Of a DNA stretch of 64,000 nucleotides, positions 31,280 through 40,483 are shown in pieces; position 1 is the stretch's first letter, and the number at the start of each line of letters is the position of its first letter. Location of the stretch: positions 2,807,733 to 2,871,732 of the forward strand of contig NZ_JALKFS010000005.1 in the NCBI RefSeq assembly GCF_023051145.1, written 5' to 3'. Under the pieces are notes generated by a model. That model saw only the letters and a list, made by a program, of their open reading frames with translations, ran no database searches and was not told the DNA's origin. This DNA comes from Williamsia sp. DF01-3. GTDB lineage: Bacteria; Actinomycetota; Actinomycetes; Mycobacteriales; Mycobacteriaceae. Made by a program: the position numbers and the translations under genes.

Positions 31280-31934
31280 TCGTTTACGGCGGCAGGTGAA
31301 CGAGCCGGAGCCCGACCCGATCTCTGATCCGGTCAGCACTGATGTGCCCGTGATGAACCTTGCCAATGTGCTGACGATGTTCCGCATCGTTCTCGTCCCC
31401 GTCTTCGTCGTGGTCCTGTTCATCGACGACGGCGACAACCCGTGGTGGCGCACGACGGCGTGGGGCGTGTTCGCCCTCGCCGCCGTGACGGATCACTACG
31501 ACGGTCGTATCGCCCGTCAACGGGGCCTGATCACCGACTTCGGCAAACTAGCTGACCCGATCGCGGACAAGGCGCTGATCGGTTCGGCCCTGATCGGGTT
31601 GTCCGTGCTCGGTGAGCTCCCGTGGTGGGTCACCATCGTCATTCTCGCCAGGGAACTGGGCATCACCGTGCTCCGTTTCTGGGTGCTGCAACATGGCGTG
31701 ATCCCGGCGAGCCGGGGCGGAAAGCTCAAGACGCTGCTCCAGGCCATCGCCATCGGACTGTTCATCCTGCCGCTGCCCGGGCCGCTGCACTGGCTGGCGA
31801 TCGCCGTGATGGCCGCCGCGCTGGTGGCGACCGTCGTCACCGGTGTCGACTATGTCTGGCAGGCGCTGGCGAAGCGGGCACAGCGTCGCCGTGACGCAGC
31901 TGCCGCGCGCCGGACGGACCGAACCGGTAGGTGA
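31272..31934 (+). CDS. pgsA: CDP-alcohol phosphatidyltransferase (PgsA-type)
   Basis: A 220-residue membrane enzyme of phospholipid synthesis, probably phosphatidylglycerophosphate synthase or a close relative. The full family motif D-x2-DG-x2-AR-x8-G-x3-D-x3-D is present in TDHYDGRIARQRGLITDFGK and the following LADPIAD. About five hydrophobic segments flank it. Several starts are possible: GTG 31272 is taken as the conservative choice with AGG 8 nt upstream; TTG 31236 and GTG 31263 are in frame. The acetyltransferase upstream and clgR downstream reproduce the mycobacterial pgsA3 neighbourhood. Confidence 0.87.
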   Translation: MADRLRRQVNEPEPDPISDPVSTDVPVMNLANVLTMFRIVLVPVFVVVLFIDDGDNPWWRTTAWGVFALAAVTDHYDGRIARQRGLITDFGKLADPIADKALIGSALIGLSVLGELPWWVTIVILARELGITVLRFWVLQHGVIPASRGGKLKTLLQAIAIGLFILPLPGPLHWLAIAVMAAALVATVVTGVDYVWQALAKRAQRRRDAAAARRTDRTGR

Positions 31935-32124
31935 TCCGCGGTTCGTTCGGCATCGGGGTTCTACCGGTGTCGCTACGCGGCGATGGCCGGGATCTTCGTC
32001 TAGTCTCGACCACACGGTCGACGGACGAAGCGCTCGGGAGGATCTGCTGCACAGCGCTCGGCGGTTCGGGAACGGATTCGGCCCGTGCGGCGTTGGACTG
32101 ACTGACGTGTTGAGGAGGACTCAT

Positions 32125-32454
32125 ATGGCACTGCTCCTGCGGGAAGCACTCGGTGGCAGCCTACGGCGGGTCCGGATGGATCAAGGCCGTACGTTGCGTG
32201 AGGTATCAACCAGTGCCCGGGTCAGCCTGGGTTATCTGTCGGAAGTCGAACGCGGCCAGAAGGAAGCGTCGAGCGAACTGCTGGCTGCGATCTGCGATGC
32301 GCTGGAAGTCGAGATCGCCGACGTGTTGCTCGATGTCCGCGATACGCTCCGTACCGGCCACGACCAGCCCACGACCCCGCCCACGCACACGACGATCGCC
32401 ACCGAGACCAAGGTGGTCATCCCGCAGCCGGCATCGGCTCTGGCGGCTGCGTGA
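32125..32454 (+). CDS. clgR: XRE-family regulator ClgR
   Basis: A 109-residue helix-turn-helix regulator. The HTH core at about residues 12-68 reads RMDQGRTLREVSTSARVSLG followed by YLSEVERGQKEASSELLAAI, which is the ClgR signature. In mycobacteria and corynebacteria ClgR activates clp protease genes and the pspA envelope-stress operon. A very strong GAGGAGG site (32112-32118) precedes ATG 32125. The gene lies 85 nt before pspA, the conserved pair. The C-terminal TPPTHTTIATE tail is low complexity. Confidence 0.92.
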   Translation: MALLLREALGGSLRRVRMDQGRTLREVSTSARVSLGYLSEVERGQKEASSELLAAICDALEVEIADVLLDVRDTLRTGHDQPTTPPTHTTIATETKVVIPQPASALAAA

Positions 32455-32538
32455 TCGATGTCTTGTGCCGCCGGGCCGGGCCAGACGATAGATTAGATCG
32501 AGACTGCTCGGATTCGGACTTCAAGACAAGGCGGGGCA

Positions 32539-33342
32539 ATGGCTAACCCATTCGTGAAGGCGTGGAAGTACCTGATGGCGTTCGGCAACGCCAAGATCGA
32601 CGAGAACGCCGACCCGAAGATTCAGATCCAGCAGGCTATCGAGGACGCGCAGCGTCAGCACCAGGCATTGTCGCAGCAGGCTGCGGCGGTCATCGGCAAC
32701 CAGCGCCAGTTGGAGATGAAGCTGAACCGTCAGCTCGAGGACATCGAACGCCTGCAGGCCAACACCCGTCAGGCGTTGACGCTGGCCGACAAGGCCGCCG
32801 CCTCCGGCGACGCCGCCAAGGCGACCGAATACACCAATGCCGCAGAGGCGTTCGCCGCTCAGCTGGTCACCGCGGAACAGAGCGTCGAGGACCTCAAGGC
32901 ACTGCACGACCAGTCGCTGCAGGCGGCTGAACAGGCCAAGCGCGCGGTGGAACAGAACTCGATGACGCTGCAGCAGAAACTCTCCGAGCGCACCAAGCTG
33001 CTCAGTCAGCTCGAGCAGGCCAAGATGCAAGAGCAGGTCTCGGCATCGCTCAACCAGATGAGTGAACTCTCTGCCCCCGGCAACACGCCGAGCCTCGACC
33101 AGGTGCGGGACAAGATCGAGCGGCGCTACGCAAATGCACTGGGATCGGCCGAGTTGTCGCGCAATTCGGTTCAGGGCCGGATGCTCGAAGTGCAGCAGGC
33201 CAGCGTGCAGATGGCAGGACACTCACGTCTCGAGCAGATCCGCGCGTCCATGGCGGGCGAATCACTGGCTGCCGGAGACTCGGCCGCGACGCCGGCCGTC
33301 GACCAGGCGAAGACGAACATCGAGAAGCCGCAGGCCAACTGA
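32539..33342 (+). CDS. pspA: Phage-shock protein PspA/IM30 family
   Basis: A 267-residue, largely alpha-helical coiled-coil protein (about residues 25-220) of the PspA/IM30/Vipp1 family (ESCRT-III-like). The N-terminal amphipathic helix ([20 protein letters not shown]) binds stressed membranes. It is the orthologue of mycobacterial 35-kDa antigen PspA. It follows clgR, its usual activator. No PspM or PspN homologue of mycobacterial size follows; instead a 57-residue membrane protein is encoded 111 nt downstream. Confidence 0.94.
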   Translation: MANPFVKAWKYLMAFGNAKIDENADPKIQIQQAIEDAQRQHQALSQQAAAVIGNQRQLEMKLNRQLEDIERLQANTRQALTLADKAAASGDAAKATEYTNAAEAFAAQLVTAEQSVEDLKALHDQSLQAAEQAKRAVEQNSMTLQQKLSERTKLLSQLEQAKMQEQVSASLNQMSELSAPGNTPSLDQVRDKIERRYANALGSAELSRNSVQGRMLEVQQASVQMAGHSRLEQIRASMAGESLAAGDSAATPAVDQAKTNIEKPQAN

Positions 33343-33353
33343 CGTCTCCGGGG

Positions 33354-33369
33354 TCAGGGTAGTCCCTGA
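33354..33369 (+). terminator. Short hairpin after pspA
   Basis: TCAGGG-TAGT-CCCTGA forms a 6-bp stem 11 nt after the pspA stop, followed by a C-rich stretch. It could attenuate transcription into the small membrane-protein gene. Confidence 0.3.
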
Positions 33370-33453
33370 ACTTCCCCCCATCTTGGTCGTTTTCGACTGA
33401 CATCGGGACCGAGCACTGGCACCGTTGAGGTCACTCGGACGACAGGAGATGTC

Positions 33454-33627
33454 ATGTGGTGGAAAGTTCTTCTCGCGATACTTGTGGTGTGGCTGGCCTT
33501 CGGGCTGATCATGGCCGTGGTGAAGGGTCTGCTCACGGTGCTCGTGATCGGGCTCGTCGTGATCGGGATCGTCGCGGTGATCAAGTGGGCAGCTTCTGAC
33601 AAGAGTTCGACCAAGATCGGTTCGTGA
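33454..33627 (+). CDS. Small hydrophobic membrane protein (57 aa)
   Basis: ATG 33454 with AGGAG at 33444-33448 opens a 57-codon frame. It begins MWWKVLLAILVVWLAFGLIM, continues with a second hydrophobic stretch (about residues 24-45), and ends in a charged tail WAASDKSSTKIGS. Two membrane spans are likely. No family is recognised. Position between pspA and a glycosyltransferase, and the strong ribosome site, support it as a real gene. A role with PspA at the membrane is possible but unproven. Confidence 0.7.
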   Translation: MWWKVLLAILVVWLAFGLIMAVVKGLLTVLVIGLVVIGIVAVIKWAASDKSSTKIGS

Positions 33628-33648
33628 TCGGCGGTACGGGGGACACGC

Positions 33649-34812
33649 GTGCGGGCAGCTCTGGTGGCAGGCTCTGACGCCGGTCATGCCTTTCCGGTGT
33701 TCGCGCTGGCGGAGTTGTTGCAGGACAACGACATCGAAGCAGTGGTGTACACGGGTTCGCGGTGGATCGAGAAGGCAACGACTCGCGGCCTCGACGTCCG
33801 AGAGCTCCCGGGTCTGACGGCGTCGGCTGCTGACGACGACACCGATGCGGGTGACAAACTCAGTGCACGCGCGGCGCGGATGAGCCTGCAACTGGCGCCG
33901 GTGCTCGCCGAACTCGAACCCGATCTGGTGGTCGGCGACGTCATCACCGTGTGCGGCGGCTGGGCCGCCGAGACGATCGGTGCCCCATGGGTGGAACTCT
34001 CGCCCCATCCGCTGTACCAACCCTCGGTGGGGCTTCCCCCTGTCGGCAGCGGCCTGGAACCGGGCACGGGCCTGTCCGGCAGGGTGCGTGATGCGCTGAT
34101 GCGCGCGGCCACCGGCCGATCCATCCGAGTGGGACAACAACAGCGTGCGGCCGCCCGGGTGGGGATCGGACTCCATCCCGTGCAACCGCATCCGGGAGCG
34201 CGGCTGATCGCCACCCTTCCGGCGCTGGAGGTGCCGCGCCCGGACTGGCCCGACGGAGCCGAGGTGGTCGGCCCCCTACTGTGGGAGCCCACCGACACCG
34301 TTCTCCCACGCCCGCCCGGTGACGCCCCGTTGGTTGTCATCGCCCCGTCCACCGCGGTGACCGGTTCGACAGGTCTGGTGGAGGCGGCGCTGGCTGCCCT
34401 CGACCCGCGCGTACTAGGACGCCCGGTGCGGGCGGTGGTCTCGGGACTCGATCCCGATGTCGGTGATCTGCCGTCGTGGGCCGTGGCCGGACACGGCAGG
34501 CAAGACGAGCTCCTCCACGACGCAGCGCTCGTCATCTGCGGTGGAGGACACGGAATGCTGGCGAAGTCCATGCTGGCCGGTGTACCGCAGGTTCTCGTAC
34601 CCGGAGGTGGCGATCAATGGGAGCTGGCCCAGCGTGCCCGCCGATGGGGAAGTGCCGCGGTGGTCAGGCCCACCACCGTCGAGTCGTTGGCAGCCGAGTG
34701 CCGAAAGGTGCTGGACAACAAGTCATTCACCGACGCCGCCCGGCGCGGCGCACGGACCGGTGTCGACGTTGTCGACCCGGTGGCGGTATGTGTCGGGGCA
34801 GCGCGACCCTGA
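33649..34812 (+). CDS. MGT/UGT-like glycosyltransferase (Rv2739c-like)
   Basis: A 387-residue GT-B fold glycosyltransferase of the macrolide/glucuronosyltransferase type. The N-terminal RAALVAGSDAGHAFPVFALA acceptor-side motif and the C-terminal HDAALVICGGGHGMLAKSML donor-site motif are clear, with a glycine where many MGT proteins have the second motif histidine context intact (GGGHG). It is the probable orthologue of Rv2739c. The acceptor and sugar are unknown. GTG 33649 begins 21 nt after the small membrane-protein gene. Confidence 0.83.
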   Translation: MRAALVAGSDAGHAFPVFALAELLQDNDIEAVVYTGSRWIEKATTRGLDVRELPGLTASAADDDTDAGDKLSARAARMSLQLAPVLAELEPDLVVGDVITVCGGWAAETIGAPWVELSPHPLYQPSVGLPPVGSGLEPGTGLSGRVRDALMRAATGRSIRVGQQQRAAARVGIGLHPVQPHPGARLIATLPALEVPRPDWPDGAEVVGPLLWEPTDTVLPRPPGDAPLVVIAPSTAVTGSTGLVEAALAALDPRVLGRPVRAVVSGLDPDVGDLPSWAVAGHGRQDELLHDAALVICGGGHGMLAKSMLAGVPQVLVPGGGDQWELAQRARRWGSAAVVRPTTVESLAAECRKVLDNKSFTDAARRGARTGVDVVDPVAVCVGAARP

Positions 34813-34821
34813 TCGTTTCGC

Positions 34822-34834
34822 TACGCTCGATCAC
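34822..34834 (+). promoter_or_regulatory. Leaderless-type -10 box for DUF3046 gene
   Basis: TACGCT at 34822-34827 lies 7 nt before GTG 34835. Confidence 0.5.
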
Positions 34835-35029
34835 GTGCGATTGACCGAATTCTCCGAACTCATCACCACGGAGTTCGGGACGACCACCGCGAATTCGATG
34901 CTTGTCGACCATGTCCTGACCGATCTCGGTGGTCGAACGGCCGCCGAGGCCCTCGATGCGGGGATCGACCCCAAGGATGTGTGGACAGCGCTGTGCCGAG
35001 ACTTCGATGTTCCGCGGGACCGCTGGTAG
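34835..35029 (+). CDS. DUF3046 protein
   Basis: A 64-residue protein, MRLTEFSELITTEFGTTTAN at the start and DPKDVWTALCRDFDVPRDRW at the end, that matches the DUF3046 family found just upstream of recA in actinobacteria (Rv2738c). It is short and has no membrane segment or catalytic motif. The start is GTG 34835, 7 nt after a -10-like TACGCT. Conserved linkage with recA suggests a DNA-damage connection, but function is unknown. Confidence 0.88.
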   Translation: MRLTEFSELITTEFGTTTANSMLVDHVLTDLGGRTAAEALDAGIDPKDVWTALCRDFDVPRDRW

Positions 35030-35070
35030 CGGGTTGTTCTTTTGCCCCGGCGTGTCGGATGTCCGGGTCA

Positions 35071-35098
35071 TTGACTCGAACAAGCGTTCGCCTACAGT
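35071..35098 (+). promoter_or_regulatory. recA promoter with LexA (SOS) box
   Basis: TTGACT (35071-35076) and TACAGT (35093-35098) are separated by 16 nt. Between them lies the SOS box TCGAACAAGCGTTCGC at 35076-35091, one mismatch from TCGAAC-N4-GTTCGA. LexA bound here would block RNA polymerase. Confidence 0.85.
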
Positions 35099-35141
35099 GG
35101 GTGGTGTTCGACGCGACGATGGGAAACGTCGAGATCCGGGA

Positions 35142-35164
35142 TTGTCAGAGGGCTGATCTAGCGT
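35142..35164 (+). promoter_or_regulatory. Second recA promoter, PafBC/RecA-NDp type
   Basis: TTGTCAGAG (35142-35150), 8 nt, then TAGCGT (35159-35164) fits the mycobacterial RecA-NDp pattern TTGTCRGTG-N8-TANNNT, used for LexA-independent DNA-damage induction through PafBC. It lies downstream of the SOS promoter. Seven nt after TAGCGT is GTG 35172, in frame with recA. Confidence 0.7.
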
Positions 35165-35270
35165 GATGTCAGTGCGCAAAGAGATGCCGAATACGCGAAA
35201 GAAAGCCCGATCCCGCCAGACCGGCGGCACCACCACCGCCGACAACTCGGCGCAAACACTAGGGGAAACC

Positions 35271-36311
35271 ATGGCAGCCCAACCAGACCGCGAGAAGGCC
35301 CTCGACCTGGCATTGGCCCAGATCGACAAGAACTACGGCAAGGGTTCGGTGATGCGTCTCGGTGAGAACGCCCGCCAGCCGATCGCGACCATCCCGACCG
35401 GCTCGATTGCACTCGATGTCGCGCTCGGCATCGGTGGTCTCCCGCGTGGCCGCGTCGTCGAGATCTACGGCCCGGAATCGTCGGGTAAGACCACCGTTGC
35501 GCTGCACGCGGTCGCCAATGCGCAGGCCGCGGGCGGCATCGCGGCCTTCATCGACGCCGAGCATGCTCTCGACCCCGACTATGCCCAGCGACTGGGAGTC
35601 GACACCGACGCCTTGCTGGTGTCACAGCCGGACACCGGTGAGCAGGCACTCGAGATCGCTGACATGTTGATCCGGTCGGGTGCTCTCGACATCCTGGTCA
35701 TCGACTCGGTCGCGGCGCTCGTGCCGCGTGCGGAGATCGAAGGCGAGATGGGCGACAGTCACGTCGGTCTACAGGCGCGATTGATGAGCCAGGCACTGCG
35801 GAAGATGACCGGTGCCATGAGCAATTCGGGTACCACCGCGATCTTCATCAACCAGCTGCGCGAGAAGATCGGCGTGATGTTCGGGTCTCCCGAGACCACC
35901 ACCGGTGGTAAGGCGCTGAAGTTCTACGCATCGGTCCGTCTGGATGTGCGCCGGATCGAGACCCTCAAGGACGGTACCGAGGCGGTCGGTAACCGCACTC
36001 GCGTCAAGGTTGTCAAGAACAAGGTTGCCCCTCCGTTCAAGCAGGCAGAGTTCGACATCCTGTATGGCCAGGGCATCAGCAAAGAGGGTTCGCTGATCGA
36101 CATGGGCGTGTTGCACGGCTTTGTCCGCAAGTCCGGTTCCTGGTTCACCTATGAAGGTGAACAGCTGGGCCAGGGCAAGGAGAATGCTCGTAAGTTCTTG
36201 CTCGAGAACACCGAGGTGCGTGACGAGATCGAGAAGAAGATCAAGGAAAAGCTCGGGATCGGCGCTGTCCTGACCGAAGATGCCGTCGCGCCGGCACCGG
36301 TCGAGTTCTAG
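35271..36311 (+). CDS. recA: Recombinase RecA
   Basis: A 346-residue DNA strand-exchange ATPase that also triggers LexA self-cleavage. Walker A is GPESSGKTT (about residues 67-75), Walker B is [14 protein letters not shown], and the DNA-binding L2 loop is in [20 protein letters not shown]. No intein is present, unlike M. tuberculosis recA. ATG 35271 has AGGGGA 4 nt upstream and gives the normal N-terminus. A longer in-frame form from GTG 35172 would add 33 basic residues and is suggested by a second promoter. recX follows after 13 nt. Confidence 0.97.
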   Translation: MAAQPDREKALDLALAQIDKNYGKGSVMRLGENARQPIATIPTGSIALDVALGIGGLPRGRVVEIYGPESSGKTTVALHAVANAQAAGGIAAFIDAEHALDPDYAQRLGVDTDALLVSQPDTGEQALEIADMLIRSGALDILVIDSVAALVPRAEIEGEMGDSHVGLQARLMSQALRKMTGAMSNSGTTAIFINQLREKIGVMFGSPETTTGGKALKFYASVRLDVRRIETLKDGTEAVGNRTRVKVVKNKVAPPFKQAEFDILYGQGISKEGSLIDMGVLHGFVRKSGSWFTYEGEQLGQGKENARKFLLENTEVRDEIEKKIKEKLGIGAVLTEDAVAPAPVEF

Positions 36312-36324
36312 GACGCCGATTCAG

Positions 36325-36954
36325 GTGAACAGGCCTGCGGGAGAGGACGTCCACGAGAGCACCGCCGAGCTGCGGTCCGCGATCGCAGACATCCTCTCCC
36401 GCAGTTCTGTCCCGGTCGGTCCGCCGGCCACGCAGCCTGCCCCGGAGAGTTCCGGCGGCCGCACCGCTACCACCGCATCGGCGTATGACGCCGCATTGCG
36501 GTTGCTCGGCGTCCGCGCACGAAGTCAGGCAGAACTGCGCAAACGGTTGCACGACAAAGACTTTGCGCCCACCGAGGTTGAATCAGTGATGACTCGGCTC
36601 GCTGCGGCCGGTCTGCTCGACGATGTCGATTTCGCCGAGCAATGGGTGCATTCCCGACACCGCCACAGCGGCAAGGGACGCACTGCTCTACGGCACGAGC
36701 TCCGGCAGAAAGGCGTCGCCGACACCGTGATCGAGCACGCACTCGATCAGATCGACGATGACGCCGAACGCCAACGGGCAGCAGACCTGTTGCGCCGCAA
36801 GACGTCTCGCCTGACGGCCGAAGACATCACCGACCGGGCCCAGCGGGACAAACACGTTCGGCGTCTGGTAGCAATGCTGGCCAGACGTGGGTACGCACCG
36901 TCTTTAGCCATGAGTCTGGTGAACGAGGAACTGAACCAGCTCACTGCCGAGTAA
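36325..36954 (+). CDS. recX: RecA regulatory protein RecX
   Basis: A 209-residue inhibitor of RecA filaments. After an unstructured N-terminus (about 1-60), three-helix RecX repeats begin at YDAALRLLGVRARSQAELRK and continue through LLDDVDFAEQWVHSRHRHSG to the end. Start GTG 36325 is 13 nt after recA, so the two are co-transcribed and SOS-induced together. The 3' end is only 3 nt from the convergent gluD stop. Confidence 0.93.
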   Translation: MNRPAGEDVHESTAELRSAIADILSRSSVPVGPPATQPAPESSGGRTATTASAYDAALRLLGVRARSQAELRKRLHDKDFAPTEVESVMTRLAAAGLLDDVDFAEQWVHSRHRHSGKGRTALRHELRQKGVADTVIEHALDQIDDDAERQRAADLLRRKTSRLTAEDITDRAQRDKHVRRLVAMLARRGYAPSLAMSLVNEELNQLTAE

Positions 36955-36957
36955 AGG

Positions 36958-37824
36958 TCAGATAGCAGCGGCCTGCTCGTCCACTTTCACATCTGCGACC
37001 GGTCCGCGATTCTTGCCTTCCCTCAGTCTCCGCTCGATGACGGTGGCCAACGTGGAGAGCCCGAAGTTCAGCAGGATCATCACGGCGGCGACCACCACGA
37101 GGGCCGGCAGATAGTTGCCGTAGAACGATGCCGACTGGATGCCGGACCGGACCACCTCGACATAACCGATCGCGTATCCGAGTGCACTGTCTTTCAGAGC
37201 GATGACCATCTGCGATATCAGTGCAGGCAACATGGCTGTCACCGCCTGCGGAAGCAAGACCAGTCGCATGGTCTGTGATTTGCGCAGGCCGAGTGAGTTC
37301 GCCGCCTCGAGCTGGCCGCTCGGTAGCGATGTGATGCCTGCCCGCAGGATTTCTGCGATGACCGAGCCGTTGTACAGCGTCAGTCCGGTCACCACAGCAG
37401 CGAAGGCCAGGTCTTCGGCTGGGAAGACGGCGTATTCGGCAAACAGGTAGTAGGCGAAGATCATCAGGATGAGTACGGGAATGGCCCGGAAGAACTCGAC
37501 CACCGCTCCGCTGAGTCCGCGTATCGCACGGTGATCGGACAGTCGGCCGATACCGAGAACCGCGCCGAGCAACAGAGCCAACACGATCGACAGAACCGCA
37601 GCGGAGAGTGTTCCCCACAAACCTGGCAGCAGGTAGGTGGTCCACGTGTCCGGTTCCAGGAACGGCTTCCACTTCTCGCTGGTCAGCTGCCCGTTGCCGG
37701 CCAGTGCCACGATCACGTAGATCGCGATGGCGAGCAGCACCACCGCGAATCCGATAGCGATGAGCTGATTGCGACGCCGTGCCCTGGGCCCCGGGGCGTC
37801 GTAGAGAACTGTTGCACTGCTCAT
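36958..37824 (-). CDS. gluD: Glutamate-type ABC transporter permease GluD
   Basis: A 288-residue HisM-type permease with an N-terminal helix (about 20-45) and a MetI-like domain (about 75-265). The EAA loop is in [20 protein letters not shown]. It pairs with GluC to form the membrane channel for polar amino acid import. ATG 37824 overlaps the gluC stop as ATGA. The tail ([20 protein letters not shown]) is charged and cytoplasmic. Confidence 0.92.
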   Translation of the reverse strand: MSSATVLYDAPGPRARRRNQLIAIGFAVVLLAIAIYVIVALAGNGQLTSEKWKPFLEPDTWTTYLLPGLWGTLSAAVLSIVLALLLGAVLGIGRLSDHRAIRGLSGAVVEFFRAIPVLILMIFAYYLFAEYAVFPAEDLAFAAVVTGLTLYNGSVIAEILRAGITSLPSGQLEAANSLGLRKSQTMRLVLLPQAVTAMLPALISQMVIALKDSALGYAIGYVEVVRSGIQSASFYGNYLPALVVVAAVMILLNFGLSTLATVIERRLREGKNRGPVADVKVDEQAAAI

Positions 37825-38504
37825 CGCTTGACCGCCAGACGCTTTGCGAGGAAACCGAAGACATATCCCTCGGTGAGGGTGATCACCATGAACCCGATGG
37901 CGATGATGACGAAGATCCCCACCACCTGATCTGCGTGATTCTCGATCTGTTCTTTCATCAGCAACGAGGCCTCGGCGACGCCGATCGCCGAAGCAATCGT
38001 GGTGTTCTTGGTCAGTGCGATCAGCACGCTCCCCATCGGACCGATCACCGATCTGACCGCCTGGGGAAGCACGATGATCCCGAACACCTTGCTGAACGGC
38101 AGGCCGAGGGAGCGAGCCGCTTCGGCCTGTCCGAGTGGCACGGTGTTGAACCCCGACCGCAGCGTCTCGCATACGAACGTGGACGTGTAGAGCACAAAGG
38201 CCAGGACGGCGAGCCAGAAGTTGTTGTTGGTGATGAACTCGTCGTTCTCCTGGGCCAGCTTCAGCCCGAGGTTTTGGTACAGGCCGACCGAGGCAAAGAT
38301 GACGATGAGCGTCAGAGGAGTGTTCCGGACGATGTTGACGTACCAGGTTCCGAACACACGCATGACGGGGACAGGAGAGACCCGCATGCCGGCCAGAACG
38401 GTGCCCCAGATGAGGGATCCGATGGCGGAGTAGAAGGTGAGCTTGAGCGTGACCCAGTAGGCAGGCCACAGCTGCGGTCCGATGTCGGACCAGAGTTCAC
38501 TCAT
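37821..38504 (-). CDS. gluC: Glutamate-type ABC transporter permease GluC
   Basis: A 227-residue HisM-type permease with about five membrane helices and the EAA motif [20 protein letters not shown]. Start ATG 38504 overlaps the gluB stop and has GGAG in the right place. With gluA, gluB and gluD it forms a complete importer like Corynebacterium gluABCD. Confidence 0.92.
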   Translation of the reverse strand: MSELWSDIGPQLWPAYWVTLKLTFYSAIGSLIWGTVLAGMRVSPVPVMRVFGTWYVNIVRNTPLTLIVIFASVGLYQNLGLKLAQENDEFITNNNFWLAVLAFVLYTSTFVCETLRSGFNTVPLGQAEAARSLGLPFSKVFGIIVLPQAVRSVIGPMGSVLIALTKNTTIASAIGVAEASLLMKEQIENHADQVVGIFVIIAIGFMVITLTEGYVFGFLAKRLAVKR

Positions 38505-39514
38505 GACAGCTCCGCCGGGCATGGGGTGGACGTCGACTCGAGGAAGCCGAGGTCTCCTGGCACGGGGGTGAACTGGTATTTGGAATCGGGACCCTGCGCA
38601 CGCTCGATCATCGAATCGACTTCGCTGTCGCCGATTTCGTCACGCAAGGCGATCTCCCAGGCCGACTCGCCGCCGTCGGCGGGCTTTGCCAGCATCGACT
38701 CGAGTGCCTCGTTCACCGCTGTCACGGATTCGGGGTAGTCCTTGGGCATCCCGATGCCATATCGCTCGGTCGAGAACGGGGTGCCGGCCTTCTTGAGCGA
38801 TTTCTTCCCGCTCGAGGTCACACACGCGTCCTTGGGGTACGTCATGTCGACGATCTTGAACTCATCGGGGAAGAAGTCGGAGAACCCGGCAAGGATGGCC
38901 TCGTCGGTGGTGAGGGCGTCAACCTTGTTGCGGCGCAGAGCCTCCACGCAGGACGAGTACGAGTCGTACTCCTGCAGCTGGATCTTGGGCAATTGGTTCT
39001 TCACGTTCTGGGCCGATGTGGAGCCTGTCACCGAACACAGCTTCTTGCCTTTGTTCAGATCTGTGAGCGTGGTGATGCTGTCGTCATCCTCACGGACCAG
39101 CAGCCCCTGATAGTTGATCAGATAGGGGCCGGCGAAACTCACCTTCTTCGAGCGGGCCGCGTTGATCGAGTAGGTGGCGGCAATCATGTCGACCTCACCG
39201 TTGTCGATCAGCGTCTCGCGTTGCGCAGACGGGGTTTCCCGCCATGTGATCTTCGGCTTCTTCCATCCGTTGTTCTGCGCGATGGTGTTGACCACGTACT
39301 CGGACACGGCGACATCGAATCCGGTGAACGACTTGTCGGGGTGCCGCAGACCCAAGCCGGGCTGATCGAACTTGGTGCCGAGGATGACCGAGCCGCTCTC
39401 GATCGATTCCATGAGGTTGCGCGGGCTGGTGTTACCGCATGCGGTGAGTGCTGTGCAGAGCACCACGATGGCCAGGACCGGGAGCAGGATCCAGTGTTTC
39501 GAGTTCTGGCGCAT
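38501..39514 (-). CDS. gluB: Glutamate-binding lipoprotein GluB
   Basis: A 337-residue periplasmic-type solute-binding lipoprotein (SBP_bac_3 family). The signal peptide has a hydrophobic core and lipobox TALTAC with lipidated Cys26. The mature part has typical segments such as FTGFDVAVSEYVV and VDMIAATYSINAARSKKVSF. Start ATG 39514 follows a GGGAG site. It captures glutamate or a related acidic amino acid for GluCD; exact specificity is inferred from the operon. Confidence 0.92.
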   Translation of the reverse strand: MRQNSKHWILLPVLAIVVLCTALTACGNTSPRNLMESIESGSVILGTKFDQPGLGLRHPDKSFTGFDVAVSEYVVNTIAQNNGWKKPKITWRETPSAQRETLIDNGEVDMIAATYSINAARSKKVSFAGPYLINYQGLLVREDDDSITTLTDLNKGKKLCSVTGSTSAQNVKNQLPKIQLQEYDSYSSCVEALRRNKVDALTTDEAILAGFSDFFPDEFKIVDMTYPKDACVTSSGKKSLKKAGTPFSTERYGIGMPKDYPESVTAVNEALESMLAKPADGGESAWEIALRDEIGDSEVDSMIERAQGPDSKYQFTPVPGDLGFLESTSTPCPAELS

Positions 39515-39540
39515 GGTGCGCTCCCTCGTTGCCGACGTTT

Positions 39541-40341
39541 TCAATGGCCGAGGATCTTGCCGAGGAAGTCACGGGCGCGCCCGGACTCGGGCCGGGTGAA
39601 GAACGACTCGGGGTCGGTGTCCTCCACGATGGCGCCATCGGCCATGAAGACCACCCGGTCGGCCGCCTTGCGGGCAAACCCCATCTCGTGGGTGACAACC
39701 AGCATCGTCATGCCCTCTTTCGCGAGTGAGACCATCACATCGAGGACCTCGTTGACCATTTCCGGGTCCAGAGCGGATGTCGGCTCGTCGAACAGCATGA
39801 CCTTGGGATCCATCGCCAGTGAACGTGCGATGGCAACGCGTTGCTGCTGCCCGCCGGAGAGTTGCGCCGGGTACTTGTCCTTCTGGCTCGCGATGCCGAC
39901 TCGCTCCAGTAATTCCATCCCGCGCTTGTTCGCCGCGGCCTTGTCCTTGCCACGCACCTTGATCGGTGCCAGCGTCACATTGTCGAGAATTGTCTTGTGC
40001 GCGAACAGGTTGAACGACTGGAAGACCATTCCGACGTCGGCGCGCAGGGCGGCGAGCGCCTTGCCCTCGGCGGGCAACAACTTGCCGTCGATACGAATCT
40101 CGCCGCTGTCTATCGGCTCGAGCCGGTTGATCGTGCGGCACAGGGTCGACTTGCCCGATCCCGACGGACCGAGGATGACCACGACCTGGCCGGCGGGCAC
40201 CTCGAGGTCGATGTCCTTGAGCACGTGGAGGTCGCCGAAGTGCTTCTGCACGTCGCGCAGAGTGATCATCGGCGGGGCGGTTTGTGTGGCGGCCGGCCCG
40301 TCGGGGTGAGGCGCGGACGAGCCCGCTCGAGGTGCTGTCAT
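39541..40341 (-). CDS. gluA: Glutamate-type ABC transporter ATPase GluA
   Basis: A 266-residue ABC ATPase of the GlnQ type. Walker A is [11 protein letters not shown], the Q loop is in [10 protein letters not shown], the signature is [15 protein letters not shown], and Walker B is [12 protein letters not shown]. An extra 25-residue N-terminal segment precedes the usual [12 protein letters not shown] start, so a shorter form is possible. It is first in the gluABCD operon. A -10 box 8 nt before ATG 40341 points to a near-leaderless mRNA. Confidence 0.93.
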   Translation of the reverse strand: MTAPRAGSSAPHPDGPAATQTAPPMITLRDVQKHFGDLHVLKDIDLEVPAGQVVVILGPSGSGKSTLCRTINRLEPIDSGEIRIDGKLLPAEGKALAALRADVGMVFQSFNLFAHKTILDNVTLAPIKVRGKDKAAANKRGMELLERVGIASQKDKYPAQLSGGQQQRVAIARSLAMDPKVMLFDEPTSALDPEMVNEVLDVMVSLAKEGMTMLVVTHEMGFARKAADRVVFMADGAIVEDTDPESFFTRPESGRARDFLGKILGH

Positions 40342-40355
40342 AACTGTCGACCTTA
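40342..40355 (-). promoter_or_regulatory. Leaderless-type -10 box for gluA
   Basis: On the minus strand TAAGGT (40355-40350) lies 8 nt before the ATG at 40341. Confidence 0.5.
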
Positions 40356-40483
40356 AGGTGCCGGTGTGGGCGAGCAGCGGGGGACCGGGAACATCGCCGG
40401 CTGGCGGGGTGGATCGCCGCAGCTCAGCCGCCAATTTCACCTGGTCTGATGGGCCAAGTACCCTGGGAGGAGTGACAATCTCG

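Noticed and set aside
35271-36311. RecA intein, as in M. tuberculosis
   Set aside because: The reading frame is 346 residues with all RecA motifs in normal spacing; no insertion is present.
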